Shown here: piece by piece, positions 41,272 through 41,480 of the stretch
Layout: every line of letters starts with the position of its first letter
Position numbering within the stretch: the first letter of the stretch is position 1
Assembly: GCF_000719955.1 (NCBI RefSeq)
Contig: NZ_JOII01000042.1
Span: 1-41,480 of the forward strand
DNA from: Streptomyces albidoflavus
Lineage (GTDB): Bacteria; Actinomycetota; Actinomycetes; Streptomycetales; Streptomycetaceae
Direction: 5' to 3'
Length of the DNA stretch: 41,480 nt
The notes under the pieces: generated by a model
The model's database searches: none
What the model was told of the DNA's origin: nothing
What the model saw: only the letters and a program-made list of their open reading frames with translations
Made by a program: the position numbers and the translations under genes

Positions 41272-41480
41272 TCTCGCTGACCTGGGGTTTCACTCAGCCC
41301 AGTCACTCTCTAGCGCAAGCTTCAAAGATTCCGGCAATGCGGGTGAATGCCTCATACCCCCTACATGGTGTCCACCCAGCACCCGCCCCCCATTGAACCC
41401 GACAGATCTCCCGCGAACCCCTCCCTTCCAGCCACTCACACCCCGACCCCACTCCTCAGCCTCACCCGACCCAACCCCCC
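41272..41480 (-). promoter_or_regulatory. Probable CRISPR leader and flanking intergenic DNA
   Basis: The DNA next to the intact end repeat is less GC-rich than the surrounding genes. On the minus strand it reads GTGAAACCCCAGGTCAGCGA just before the first repeat. The outer 80 bases are pyrimidine-rich on the plus strand. No gene is seen up to the window end. Confidence 0.5.

Noticed and set aside
40787..41396. Frames across the CRISPR array repeating a TPHARGA-type peptide
   Set aside because: They are translations of the CRISPR repeats and spacers, a known annotation artefact.
1..41480. tRNA or rRNA genes, insertion sequences or attachment sites
   Set aside because: I found no cloverleaf-like sequence, transposase, integrase or paired att-like repeats in the window.

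Overview
The window is very GC-rich with strong GC3 bias. It carries actinobacterial hallmarks: a conservon, HTH/DUF397 pairs, an AmfS/SapB lanthipeptide locus, an iron box and rare TTA codons. It is almost certainly a Streptomyces chromosome. The nearly intact AmfS-type precursor suggests a relative of the S. griseus side of the genus, but this is inference.

Layout. 1-4.7 kb: the end of a HEAT-repeat gene, a HelR-type RNA polymerase recycling ATPase (-), a GT87 membrane mannosyltransferase-like gene (+) and a small exported protein (-). 4.8-9.4 kb: housekeeping and accessory enzymes (GCS2-family ligase, two VOC proteins, an aldo/keto reductase with its MerR regulator, a GNAT acetyltransferase). 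9.4-11.3 kb: an HTH/DUF5753 regulator with two DUF397 partners and a divergent small gene. 11.4-17.5 kb: the XPB-type repair helicase and a large Helicase_C_3/WYL-like protein, with a RelE-like/XRE toxin-antitoxin pair and two small membrane proteins between them. 17.8-20.7 kb: a HAAS-like membrane protein, a lineage-specific secreted protein and about 1.1 kb of gene-poor, lower-GC DNA. 20.7-24.8 kb: a complete conservon (cvnA-D) with a CYP157-like P450. 24.9-28 kb: an acyl-CoA dehydrogenase-like gene and a YihY membrane protein. 28.1-29.15 kb: a non-coding element of about 1.05 kb built from two long imperfect inverted arms. 29.2-34 kb: a HAD phosphatase and a four-gene siderophore uptake operon behind an iron box. 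34.2-41 kb: the amf (SapB/AmfS) locus with a frameshifted amfT, a hidden 43-aa precursor gene, a hairpin and two ABC half-transporters. 41.0-41.3 kb: a five-repeat type I-E-like CRISPR array without cas genes.

How the genes work together. The amf block should make and export a class III lanthipeptide involved in aerial growth, but its synthetase reads in two frames. The conservon is a membrane-associated kinase-like ATPase, roadblock protein, DUF742 protein, GTPase and P450 module. The iron operon encodes two permeases, an ATPase and a lipoprotein receptor. Eight genes start 6-7 nt after a TANNNT box, indicating widespread leaderless transcription. Three genes contain TTA codons, suggesting bldA control.

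Most striking for follow-up: the 1-kb inverted-arm element, the amf locus (frameshift, hairpin, asymmetric ABC pair, repeat tail), the toxin-antitoxin operator that overlaps the toxin start, and the MerR operator inside a 19-bp promoter spacer.
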